This document shows positions 33,034-43,126 of a stretch of 64,000 nt of DNA, in pieces. The notes beneath the pieces were generated by a model. It was not told where the DNA came from, did not search any database, and worked only from the letters and a program-made list of their open reading frames with translations. The position numbers were made by a program, and so were the translations under genes. The stretch comes from Phlegmacium glaucopus. Taxonomy: Eukaryota > Basidiomycota > Agaricomycetes > Agaricales > Cortinariaceae. The DNA is taken from the NCBI GenBank assembly GCA_015039465.1, contig MU130707.1:217330-281329 (forward strand). The letters run 5' to 3'. Numbering within the stretch: the stretch's first letter is position 1; each line of letters opens with the position of its first letter.

Positions 33034-36000
33034 TTATCCATTCTGTTGATCATCTATGACTGTGCGGAATTTGGATACGTCACCTAACGATGGTTGCAAC
33101 CTCCTTGTTCGCCCTATGTATCGAAGCAACTCGCTTGTGGCGTCTTTATTAGCCAAAATTGACCTGAGATCCCTTGAGTTGCGGCCTAGCTTAGCATCCA
33201 GGGAGTGTCGCTCGTAATTGTAGCTGGGGCATTCAAATAGATAGTGAATAACCGTTTCTGCGACGTTGTTGTGCCTGATATTGCTACAGCTGTCGCAGTG
33301 TTTGGTATCTGCTCTTCCGATGCGATTGAGATATGCCTTGAGTGGCAGGTGATTTGAGCGAATCTGAAACAAAAGGCTACATTGAGCACGAGTAAGGTCT
33401 CGTTGCATTGCTCTGAATTTCTCATAGGGGAAATTAGAGTCTATCGTGTCCATTCTGCCTTTTCTTGGGGATGCTTGCCACTTTACCTCCCACTCCTCCC
33501 GCATTGTCAAAGCCATCTGCTCCTTAATTAGCCCAGCGTTGAGTGGAAGTTGGCGCCTGAGTATCCGCGGGAGGTGCGTAGCTGGTGACGTTACCCCACT
33601 TGCCGCTGAACGCGCCTCCCTATCTGCTCGCTCGTTACCAACCACGTTGCTGTGAGCCGCGATCCACCTGATTTTGACTTTGTAGGCACTAGGTGTTGGC
33701 GGTACCCTACCCATTATCTGTCCCGCCAACTTGAGAAATTCGTCAGTGAGGTAAGACCCGGATTTTGCTCGACAAGCTCCTATCGACTGTATGAATGATT
33801 GACTGTCGGTGTAGAGCGATATTGAGCAGTGTCTTAGCTGGTCTTCGTCCTTGAGTAGCCAAAGCGCTAAGAGGCATCCTACTGCTTCGGCGTCCTTCGT
33901 TGAGAACTCACTGTCCCTACCCAATTTGTAACGCAGGGTTTTGGCTGGGTTTCTTGATATTGAATTTGCGTAGTACAGAACCGCAGCAGCCCCCACGTTA
34001 CCTTCCGAAGTTGAGCCATCTGTGTAAATGCGTATGTCAGACTTATCGTTCGCTTCCAGCATGATCGATTCGTCCTTGCTGTCTGAGATATGGGTTGTGA
34101 CGGGCATTTCTTGATTTGCGAGCCGATTTAATGGGGTGATCTTCTCGACCAGGAGTGGGTTGAACTTGAAGATCCGGAGGAGATGTTGAACATTGGTGAT
34201 ATGAGTTTTAACTGGGCGGTTGTGGTAGGATATTAGTTGTCTGCTGGCCGGATTTGTCGGAGGCAGGGTGCTGAGTCTAACCAAAGCTCTGAAACAGATC
34301 TTCTTTAGTAAAAGATCTATGGGCAATAAACCCGCGTGTGCGTCTAATAGGTCAGTCAGAGATGAGCGCAAAGCGCCCGTGATTGCCAGCGTAGCAATTC
34401 TCTGTAACTTCCCGAACTCCTTTAGAGCCTTCACCGACCCCGTATTCTTCTTTTTGCCTACCTCCTTATTGGGTGGTGTGTACCAGGTATCCAACCCATA
34501 AGTCATTTTGGGTACTGCTACTGCGAGATAAAGCTGTCGCATAAATTTTGGAGACATTCCTGCCGCTGGCCTGGTGAGCCGTCGGTAAAGAAGTACCCAA
34601 GCCATTGCCTTGGCGATTGCCTTGTGCATCTGTGTCGTCCATCTAAGCTGGCTGTCGATATGAATTCCTAGATACTTGTAGCTTGTCGCTATCTTGATAG
34701 GTCGTCCTCCAAACTTGAGCTCTGGGCAAGGCAAGGGTAGACGGCGGTTTCGGTTGACCGGATCGATAACTTGCTTTCTTGAGAAGTGAGTTATTGCTAG
34801 TTTGTCGATTTCGAACCTGGAGTTGTGCAGAAAGGACCAATTGAAGCCCCCATTGTCGCGGTCCATGAAGTCTTGGATTGTTTCTACTGTTTCGTTGAAG
34901 TTTCTACCTTCAGCCATGACCATAGCATCGTCTACGAATCCCAGGGACTCCTCGTCTGGACTAAGGGCGATGTCTAGTAGGTCAGCGTTATACAGGATAT
35001 AAAGGATCATGGAAATCGGGTCGCCTTGACCTATGCCGTTGTTAATCTGGGTGATCTCTGAGATGAAGTCGTCAAACTTCAGTCTTGTGCGTCGTCCCTC
35101 GAGCAGCTTCTGTATGATCCTGACATAGGCCTCTGGGATCCTCCTTTTGCGCAGGTTGTGTAACAAACGATCTGTAACCGCGTTTGGGAAAGCCCCTTCC
35201 ACGTCCAGGAACAGTATCGATACTACTTTACCACCTCTCCATGCTTTCTTGATCTTGTCGACAAGTACGTGAACCGCATCCGTCGTCATTCGGCCTGGCC
35301 TTCCTCCGTAGTGGTTATCGGGTAAAAGCCGTCCCTTCTCTACCAATCTCGTTATATCCTCTGCCAAGATGGCTGTGAACACCTTAGCCATGGTACAGAG
35401 CAGGGCAATGGGCCGGTAGGCCTTAGGGATCTCGTAGTTGGGCTTACCCGGCTTCCACAAGACGATGGTGGTGAATTCCCTCCAGGAGTCCACGTAGGCA
35501 CCTAGCCTTATTGCGCCCTGGTAGATCTGAATTAGATAATCCTCTATAATATCAATTGACTTCTGCAGAACGACGTTTGGGATGCCGTCGGGACCACTGG
35601 CTTTATACGGTGAGAGCCTGTCTATCTGCTGACATAATTGATGTTTAGTGATAAGTGGTGGATCCGGCATCGGGTTTGGGTATTGATAGCCCTCCGGGAC
35701 CGACGAGAGGGCTGGCTTGGGGGGAAAGAATATGTCTGCGAATGCTTTAGCTTTCTCTTCGTTTGAGTTAGCTTCCCCCTCGATATTGTCGGTTCTGGTC
35801 TTGAGGGTTGGGATGTGGGCCTTACCCCCATCGCCGACTGGCTCCCTAAGGTAGCCGTTTGCAGTCCAGAGGTCGTGGTCCGCCGCTTCTTCCAGGAAGT
35901 TCGTCCAGTGCTGACGCTTGGCCTCCATTATCGCCTCGCCATATTCTTTCACCAAGTTTTTACGTTCCTCATGACAAGGGTGGTTAGGCACCGCTCTTTG

Positions 36001-37047
36001 TTTCATGCAGGATCTACTTAGCTGATTCACCCTCCTTTTGAGTTTCTGGAGATCGCTATTCCACCATCTCTTAGAGTAGGGACAGGGCTTGTTGACCTCA
36101 ACTTTTTCTTGTATCGTTTTCTGAAGAGCCAAGGTGAGGTCGGTCGATGCCTGTTGAAGATCGTTTTCCGTTTCAAGTCATACTGGTAATGGTATTTCAA
36201 TGATGTTTTCTTGAAGACGCTTCCGAAAGGCTTCCCAATCGGCCATCCTGAAATTGCGTGAGGGTGTCACTGTTGTCCGTTCTTGTGGAATGTCTATTAT
36301 TGTGACTATAGGGAGGTGGTCAGTGCAGGGGGGTTGCAAAAACCCGTCCACGTCGCATCGCCGGATATAGTTTAGCAGCCTCTCGCTGCACCAAACATTG
36401 TCTGGTCTTGTGTAGAGATTTGTTACCATATGCTTCAGAGTGGGCAAACCTTTCGGTAAGGCCATTACCATGCCCTCGTCCGCAACCATGTGTATCAGTA
36501 TCTCCGATTCCCTCATAGCTTGAGGTGTAAATAGCCTCTCGTCTTCATCCCTGTCCCAGAGAGGGTGATGTCGGTTGAAGTCTCCACCCCAGAGGAGCAT
36601 GTCCCCGTCGTTTACTGCTAGCTGTTGTCGTTCCTCCTGGATGAACCGCCGAAGGCTTGTGAGCGTTCTTGAGTGAGTACAGTCGTTATAAATATTGAAT
36701 ATCGTGAGTCGGCCGTTGGGTGTCTTGATTTGTATAGCAGTGATGTCGTTGTTGCCAGATATGTTGAGCGCTTTCCATGAGTTTGAGGATAATTTGGTGT
36801 TGACCCATATTGTTGATCGTGTTGGTTCTGCGTTTTCAAGAAAGCGGTCCTGTGGGGAAACATTCTTGAATCCGTTTGGTGTTCTAATGTGTCCTAGCGG
36901 TGTGATATATGGCTCTTGTATTAGTAATATGTCCCAGTCGTTACCCAACGGTCCATTTATTAGATCGAGATGAGCTTTCTGCGATTTGTTGAGGTTTAGT
37001 TGGAAGATCCTCAACCTATTAAGCGGTGGTTCGTGTACTCTATTCAT
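33034..37047 (-). pseudogene. LINE ORF2: endonuclease, reverse transcriptase, RNase H (one stop)
   Basis: Start ATG at 37047, stop at 33034, interrupted once by TGA at 36178-36180 (after residue 289). The N-terminal part is an apurinic-type endonuclease (NLNKSQKAH, LIQEPYI, GGDFNRHHPLWD, CTDHLPIV). The reverse transcriptase follows, with ARPIALL-like and FVDD (34924-34938) motifs. RNase H has TDGS, TDSQ and AHSNVVGNERAD. The end has CDSCSNIRHNN...H...C. The single TGA could be a C-to-T change of CGA. The frame is otherwise open on both sides. The ORF2 start overlaps the ORF1 stop in ATGA. Confidence 0.88.
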
Positions 37048-38741
37048 TTAAAGGATGGGGAAATGGTGTGCTCGTTAACAAGCAGGGGAGTCGCTGACGG
37101 AGAAAGGTATGAGAGCGTGTCACTTAGCTGCGAATCTGGGGGTACAGGCCAGTCCTGTTGCAGTTCGACTGGGGCGTTCTGAGATTGGGCACCTCCGCCG
37201 CTGTGATAGGGCTGTTCAATTGGGTCCTGTACCCTTTCAAAACGGAGCTGCTGTTGACGAAGACGCTGAGAACCTGTCTTGGTGAGTATCGGAGACTGTG
37301 CCCTAGGGCCTGATACTACCCATTTTTCTTGCCTGGGTGGCTCGGGGGCCCACGTCCAAGGCTCCTGTGAGGGGTAAAACGGCAGGCCGTTCTCTGGATG
37401 TTTGAGGTCGAACTCCTTACACTTACGCAGGAAAGTGGGACAGTCTCTTGCCCAACTCGGATGGTCGTCGGTGTTGCAGGAGATGCAGTGATGGCTGCCC
37501 GAGACATTGCAATTGCTGGTTCGATGGCCTTTACCGCAAGTACCACACGTGTCCGTCATCTTGACGCATTCTGAGGCGATATGGTTCCAACCTTGGCACT
37601 TGAGACAGCGTATCGGCTCCTTCTTGTACTTAGCCACCGATACCCTCTTGCTGCAAATGACAAGACCTCCAGCGGTTGCTCTGTTGGCTGCATCCGGGTT
37701 AGAGAAAACCAGTATAAGGTGGCCGCAGGTTTGCTTGGCGTTCCTTCTAATTGGTGGTTTCGCCCAGCGTAACTTAAGTAGGTCCCCTTCTTGAAGACCA
37801 TTTACCTCCTCTATTTCCGCAACGTGGGCAGGGTTGTTGGTGTTGAGATGTAACGGAGTATAGTAGGCTATGACGGGGTGGTTTCGTTTCTTGACGGATG
37901 CGCCTTGTCCCTGGGTACCTAAGGCTGTAACAAAGTCGTCAAAATGGTTACGCTGAGCAAACCATTTGGCTCCTTCCTCCGTTAGGAACTCTCCCAGTAG
38001 CCCTTTGTTCGCGAGCCGTTCCACAGTCCGGACTTTGTGAATAGTGGCGCTGCCGCCAGCCTCGATAATTGCTTCATTGAACCTCCTGGTGACGTCGGCC
38101 TGACTGAGCTCCCTCATGGCTGAGTCAATCGGGAAATCCACGAGGAATTGTCGTGCTTTGATGCCCTCTCGAGCTAAAATTCGAGGGTCAGCATTGACTG
38201 GGGCGGTATTGTTACTGAGTAAGGCATCTCGGAATGTTCTGGTCGACGGGGTGCAGGCCAGACCTTTCGTTGCTGCCGCAACTGTAGCCAAATGTTTCTC
38301 CACTTCGCTCTCCAATGTGGCACAGAAATGACCTGTCATTGTTCTAAGCTCATCATTCATATAAGTGAGCTGGTCGTTCACCGCGTCTCTGGCCGTAGCC
38401 GCTATCGCATCTTCGTCCATTTCATCTAACAGGAATGCAGCTGCCCTAATCGCTTGCACTACTTCTAGTGGTATCTTGCCGAGTGCCGCTATTTGATGCA
38501 GGGTGGCTGCTAACGTTGTTGTCGTTACCGGGTGGCCTTCTGGTACGAAGAGCAATCTTTTCTCCAAGAATCTACGTCCTGCTGCTGCGTCATTGATTAG
38601 TCCCGCTTGCGAGCGGATGATGGGCGGTGAGGGCGTTTGTGTGGGCGTATCGCCGTTGCCTTGGGTGTTTGTGGGGGCGAGACCCGTGCTTCTATTACGT
38701 GTCGCTGGCAGTTGTGACTTTTTCTGCGTGGTTTTATTCAT
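37044..38741 (-). CDS. LINE ORF1: RNA-binding protein with zinc knuckles
   Basis: 565 residues, intact. A basic, Thr/Gln-rich N terminus is followed by a long helical middle and three Cys/His knuckles at about residues 379-435 (CLKCQGWNHIASEC, CGTCGKGHRTSNC, CISCNTDDHPSWARDC). ORF1 proteins of this clade bind the element RNA. It overlaps ORF2 by four bases (ATGA), so ORF2 is probably made by termination and re-initiation. Confidence 0.88.
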   Translation of the reverse strand: MNKTTQKKSQLPATRNRSTGLAPTNTQGNGDTPTQTPSPPIIRSQAGLINDAAAGRRFLEKRLLFVPEGHPVTTTTLAATLHQIAALGKIPLEVVQAIRAAAFLLDEMDEDAIAATARDAVNDQLTYMNDELRTMTGHFCATLESEVEKHLATVAAATKGLACTPSTRTFRDALLSNNTAPVNADPRILAREGIKARQFLVDFPIDSAMRELSQADVTRRFNEAIIEAGGSATIHKVRTVERLANKGLLGEFLTEEGAKWFAQRNHFDDFVTALGTQGQGASVKKRNHPVIAYYTPLHLNTNNPAHVAEIEEVNGLQEGDLLKLRWAKPPIRRNAKQTCGHLILVFSNPDAANRATAGGLVICSKRVSVAKYKKEPIRCLKCQGWNHIASECVKMTDTCGTCGKGHRTSNCNVSGSHHCISCNTDDHPSWARDCPTFLRKCKEFDLKHPENGLPFYPSQEPWTWAPEPPRQEKWVVSGPRAQSPILTKTGSQRLRQQQLRFERVQDPIEQPYHSGGGAQSQNAPVELQQDWPVPPDSQLSDTLSYLSPSATPLLVNEHTISPSFK

Positions 38742-38941
38742 TGAGGAACGATTTTTTATTTTTTTTTTGGGTAGGGCTTGCTTTGTAGCAAGCGTTTAGA
38801 GATGGGTAGAAAAGGATACTGCTACTACTTTATTTCTGAGCCTAACTTCTAGTTTTGCCCCAGCTTTGAGCGTGGGAAAAGAGCTAAAGGTCGTGGTAAC
38901 AGAATAAGGAGCGATCAAGCTATTGCCATACTCATTAATAG

Positions 38942-40723
38942 ATGTCTACGATGCCCAACGTGACTATTCCCCTACTGTCAGATATCCTACCGTCCTCTGT
39001 GCCTATGCTTGAAGCCGATGGAAATAACTGGGCGATGTTCTATGTTCATTTCCGAGGTGCTGTCGAGGCGAGAGGCTTTTGGAGCCATTTCAATGGGCCG
39101 TTGTCTGTCCCGGTACTGTCAACCGAGCCTACTGCAGCCGAGATCGCTGTGAAGGGTCAGTGGGATAGAAACGAGACATTCGCGAAGACATTACTTACCC
39201 AGTGTTTGCCGGACTCGATCGTGATGGAGGTTTATTCCAAGGAAACGGTGCGAGAGAGGTGGGAAGCTGTGGTGAAAGGGTATGGGGTCACAGGGGTGGT
39301 GTATGCAGAGACGGAGTGGAGGGCAAAGTTAGAGGCTGGCGACGAAGCGTTGATGGATGAGCCGAGATGGAAAAGTGGTAGAGACCAGGAGCAGGTTGAG
39401 TGGCGGGATTGTGGACAGAAGGGGCACGTCAGGTTGAGGTGTTCAAGTCCAAGGAGATCCAGAAACGACTCACGGAATACTGCAGAAGAAAAGTCGAACC
39501 GAAGGATCGAAGGGCCATCTGAAACTGCGACTGAGGAAGCCAAGGGAGCGGAGGGTGTCGAGGAAGAGGTTGAGGTCGTCGAGGAGGAACCTAGGGACTG
39601 GTTTCAGGACGCAATTGACGAAATGATCAAAGAAAAAGACCTACCAACTGAATTTACGGGCAATGTCGAGGTAGATTCCAAGGTCTTGGATGACGAGGAA
39701 TCCCGGGCGGCAGTAGAAGAGGTTGTTGGTGGTAGTCGTTTCCGAGTTGTCGAGAAGACGAGGGATTGGTTAGAAGAGGCGGTGGATGAGATGATAGCGG
39801 ATGAAGAGAGATTGGCAAGGGAAGAAATGAGCGAAAGGGAGGAGAGTCCAGTGGTCGTCAAGTTTGGCAACAAGTCTGGAGACGCCTCCGCAGCGATGGA
39901 ACCGAGAGTAAACGGCGAAATCAAAGAGCTCTGTGGCCCAAGACACGCCAGTCATACATCTCAGTATCAACATCACTGCGTTAACCTCGAAGAAACTCAT
40001 CCCCCAGATGCGAAAGCGAAAGTCGACGAGCGAAATATCTATCTCAACAATTCATCAGTACATTATTTCGAAGAGGAAGAAACAAAGACTTACGAGCTTC
40101 AAGATGAAACACCCGATGATATTCAAGTGGACGCACCAAATGGAAAGGACGAGGTTGTCCTTGGGAAGGAACCAGATAAGGTTGAGATTCGCGAGTGGGG
40201 AGAGCCTTGGACAAAGAGAGGCGCCACTGAACTAGGAGGAGAGGTTGACGAAGAGCCGAATGGTGTACAGATCCACTGGCTAGACACGAAGTGCATCGTT
40301 GTCAAACGAAATGGTTACCTTAACGCGATGGACATATTGGCGATGCTGGAGAATTGGAACATGGTGGACATACCTGAGGGGGAGCAAGTACAGGGGGTGA
40401 AATGGATTTTCTGGATGAAAACGGTCACGGCGGTCAGATATGAGGAACGGTTAGAGATTCGAGGAGCTTACAAAGTAGCTGGCGCTCGCGTTTTCGACAC
40501 ATACACACCGGTGGGCCAGCAAACCTCAGTCAAGATAGCCATAGCGGCCGTCTGTCGACCTCAAAAAGGGATTTATTCGTCGACCCGAAAATACTCAATA
40601 CGGCCAGCGATGCTCTGGAACTATGTGGTACCGAGTAACCAGGAGTTAGTTGAAAAGAAGATGGAGATGAAGACTGAAAAGGATGCACGAGTTGGATGTC
40701 AATGGAAGTATGGGGAAGGATAA
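38942..40723 (+). CDS. Copia Gag fused to a reverse-transcriptase remnant
   Basis: 593 residues in one open frame. The N-terminal 130 residues are Gag-like (MLEADGNNWAMFYVHFRGAV). A zinc knuckle follows, but its first Cys is Trp (W154-R-D-C157-GQKGH-VRLRC). The acidic middle holds two related units (PRDWFQDAIDEMI and TRDWLEEAVDEMI). Near residue 460-530 the sequence resembles the start of copia reverse transcriptase (VDIPEGEQVQGVKWIFWMKT, then FDTYTPVGQQTSVKIAIAAV). Protease, integrase, the catalytic YVDD part and RNase H are missing. It is an internally deleted pol kept in frame. The ATG at 38942 lies within the target duplication of the nested LINE. Confidence 0.75.
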   Translation: MSTMPNVTIPLLSDILPSSVPMLEADGNNWAMFYVHFRGAVEARGFWSHFNGPLSVPVLSTEPTAAEIAVKGQWDRNETFAKTLLTQCLPDSIVMEVYSKETVRERWEAVVKGYGVTGVVYAETEWRAKLEAGDEALMDEPRWKSGRDQEQVEWRDCGQKGHVRLRCSSPRRSRNDSRNTAEEKSNRRIEGPSETATEEAKGAEGVEEEVEVVEEEPRDWFQDAIDEMIKEKDLPTEFTGNVEVDSKVLDDEESRAAVEEVVGGSRFRVVEKTRDWLEEAVDEMIADEERLAREEMSEREESPVVVKFGNKSGDASAAMEPRVNGEIKELCGPRHASHTSQYQHHCVNLEETHPPDAKAKVDERNIYLNNSSVHYFEEEETKTYELQDETPDDIQVDAPNGKDEVVLGKEPDKVEIREWGEPWTKRGATELGGEVDEEPNGVQIHWLDTKCIVVKRNGYLNAMDILAMLENWNMVDIPEGEQVQGVKWIFWMKTVTAVRYEERLEIRGAYKVAGARVFDTYTPVGQQTSVKIAIAAVCRPQKGIYSSTRKYSIRPAMLWNYVVPSNQELVEKKMEMKTEKDARVGCQWKYGEG

Positions 40724-40794
40724 AGAAAAATGTTTGGAACCCGTTGTCGAGGAGAATTTCTTGGAGTGCGAAGGAGTCGAGCTTGTAACCGTTT

Positions 40795-40803
40795 GAGGGG
40801 GAG
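40795..40803 (+). other. Polypurine tract of the copia element
   Basis: GAGGGGGAG immediately before the 3' LTR, the expected plus-strand primer. Confidence 0.75.
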
Positions 40804-41067
40804 TGTTGGAATATGTTATCCGCGGGGCAAACGGTCACAAGCAGTATCATGTGCGGTTAGGCACCATCAAGCGCTCGATCAGCGCTCTCGGTGTTGCCAT
40901 GCCCGAGTTCAAGTAAGTATTGATTAAATCCCCTCATTCGTTTTGCTACGCTTCTTGGACCTTCGTAGTTAATTAAAAGCTACATTCGTACTCGCTGTAG
41001 TGTATATATATCTAGTATAGTATTGTAAAGATGATATGAGATTCTTGTTCATTCCCTAGTTTCTACA
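40804..41067 (+). repeat. 3' LTR of the copia element
   Basis: Same 264 bp as the 5' LTR, followed by the AGGGG duplication. Confidence 0.92.
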
Positions 41068-41225
41068 AGGGGTTCGCGTTAGTGGTTTGTGTTAGTGGTT
41101 TTTGTTAGTGGTTTTTGTTCAGGTTAGCGGTAGAGTTAGGGGGCAGGTTAGGTGGTTAGAACTCCGGCTGCCGTGAGGCAGCCGAAGCACGGTGTGTCGC
41201 ATCTATGTATATCCTCCTCGTCAGG
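41068..41225. repeat. GTTAG-rich degenerate repeat and GTGA-loop hairpin
   Basis: Variants of GTTAGTGGTTT and GGTTAG are repeated here and on the other side of the copia element (about 32100-32190). The copia element inserted into this array. A perfect 8-bp hairpin, CGGCTGCC-GTGA-GGCAGCCG, lies at 41165-41184. Confidence 0.55.
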
Positions 41226-41540
41226 TCCTGACTCCTTTACCATCACAATTGGTATTGCTATTTCAAACATTAATACATACCGCTCGTAAATTGATCGATA
41301 ATCATTCTTCTGTTGACAGATTTCAATGAAGGAAGTTAGTCCGAGACCACGCTTACTTACCCTCAGTAAACTCGATTACCCAGAATAAGATAGTATGACA
41401 GCGTCGTCAGAGCGACAGTTCGCTAAGATCATCACGAACTTAAAGTTTTACCCCAGCCCACTAAATTTGATAATAATGCTAGACTCTTAAATAAAGCAAG
41501 CTCAGACATGGAATAGGTTCATTAAAACCGACACGAAGTC

Positions 41541-42774
41541 ATGAAGCTAACTACTGGAGACTTTGAATTCCTTGGATTATGTCTCGAAGGCTTCCTCTAT
41601 GGTAAGATATTTTTGCTACAGCTGCAACAGGCCCTGCTAAAGAAGCACAATAATTAACCTGTCTCAGGACTCTATTCTGCCATATTCGGCATGTATTTAC
41701 AAGACCGCTGGGCATCAAAACTTGAAAAAGGCACCAACAAGAGGGAAAAGATCCTTTTCTATGCTCTGTGTACCCTATATGTCCTATCTGTTGTCAACTT
41801 TGTTGCTGATATGACATATTTCATGTATTCAGTAAGCAAAAATTTTGTCGGTAACAATAACAATTTTTTCAGTTCCACAGTTCCACAGCAATCCAATTGG
41901 CTTACTACTCCCCATATCTTATATTCAAGGCACAGTATCTGGCTTCTGCGACTTCATAGCTCAGTACATCCTAGTGCGTATAAATATTATGTCTATCATC
42001 TATTTTATTGATGCAAATATTAAAGATCTACCGTTGCTGGATTGTGTGGGGTTGTAATATCCGTGTTGTGATACTTCCTTCAATCTCAGCATTCGCATTC
42101 TTAGGTCAGTCAACGTATCTTTTTCTTTGACTGCCTGACTTCAATTTATTTCCTCTAGCTATGTGGCTAGCAAACGTCGGCTCACGGTACATTCTCTCAG
42201 ACCTAGTAACTTTAGAAGCTGACTGGGGGTATTGGCTGGGTGTGGCAAGTCTTGCCGTGTCCATGATCGTGAATGCTCTGGTGACGGGTTTAATTGTATT
42301 CAAAATATTCAAAGTGTACCGTGAAGTCAAGTCCACTTCGGACAATCAAATTTTGGGCGGGAGCAAAATCCGGACTGTCATATTCATATTAATTGAATCT
42401 GGCATGACGTTGTTTGCTATCCAATTGGCTCGGGCCGTTATTGACATAGTGCCTGCGGATGCTACTGATTATGCTTCTCATATCGTCAATCCGATCCACC
42501 AGATGCTCAATGTAATTGCAAGATCAGTCATTGCTACTTCTTATTTTACTAATCACATGGATCTGTCTAGGGTATAACACCTACAATCATCCTGGTGCGA
42601 GCCTCAATGGGATTGTCGTTCCACGACAACGAATCCACGATAGAATCTACCGTCGGGACTCTGCGCTTTGCCGCTAACAATTCGAATTCAATACCGGAAA
42701 TGGGAGATGTCGGTATCATGAAAGGAGACGATGATGTTTCATCAAGTGATGATATTAAGATGGTATATATCTGA
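41541..42774 (+). CDS. DUF6534-type multi-pass membrane protein, copy 2
   Basis: Model join(41541..41601,41668..41831,41881..41973,42026..42104,42159..42511,42571..42774), 317 residues. All six junctions are GT-AG and in frame. Exon 1 encodes MKLTTGDFEFLGLCLEGFLY, exon 2 starts GLYSAIFGMYLQDRWAS, and later segments include IYRCWIVWGCNIRVVILPSI and WGYWLGVASLAVSMIVNAL. The tail is GITPTIILVRASMGLSFHD followed by an acidic end. About seven membrane spans. The function of the family is unknown. A weak TATA-like TTAAATAAA lies at about 41487. Its distal upstream region is split off by the copia/LINE complex. Confidence 0.85.
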
Positions 42775-43126
42775 TAACAGAGAGGCCAGATGCAGCGTGC
42801 ACTAGATCTTGTGGATATGGCACATATGTATGACCTGTGGTTGTTGTCGAAAACATCCATCCATTAACCGTAATGCTTGGCACTTAATTTCACCTTACAC
42901 TGTAGTCTATTTCTTATTTCTACCTCTTGATTATCCATCAGGACAGCCGTGAGTGCATAAAGGCGAACTAGGCGTAACGGCAGACGCTGTATCCTGGTTT
43001 TGGCACAGGTGGTATAAGTACAGCTACAAACCTCCCCTGGTACACACAGGTACAAACAAGGCGACCCACGCGAAAAGTTTGATGCGCGTCCCGGACCGAA
43101 CAAAGTTATCTCTCCCACCGTCTTCC

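Larger units (their letters stand above)
32574..38916 (-). mobile_element. Tad-like LINE inserted at the gag start of the copia element
   Basis: Two-ORF non-LTR element on the minus strand. Its 3' end is marked by 14 T (32597-32610). Target duplication of about 38-40 bp: 32536-32573 and 38917-38956, differing by a 2-bp indel. The duplicated stretch includes the gag start codon. ORF1 and ORF2 are nearly full length, with a 175-bp 5' leader and about 420 bp of 3' UTR. ORF2 with C-terminal RNase H and a final zinc-binding segment fits the fungal Tad1 clade. Confidence 0.9.
32194..41067 (+). mobile_element. Copia LTR retrotransposon with a nested LINE
   Basis: 264-bp LTRs at 32194-32457 and 40804-41067 appear identical by eye. 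The 5-bp duplication AGGGG occurs at 32189-32193 and 41068-41072. A primer binding site follows the 5' LTR and a polypurine tract precedes the 3' LTR. Without the nested LINE the element is about 2.5 kb and lacks most of pol. Identical LTRs mean a recent insertion, and the LINE inside is younger still. Confidence 0.92.

Noticed and set aside
41165..41225. Helitron 3' end (hairpin plus CTRR)
   Set aside because: The hairpin is good but no CTRR end lies about 10 bp after it and no matching TC start was found.
42512..42570. Stop codon after LSRV in all three DUF6534 copies
   Set aside because: It lies in a last intron that is present in all copies; splicing to GITPTII gives the known family tail.
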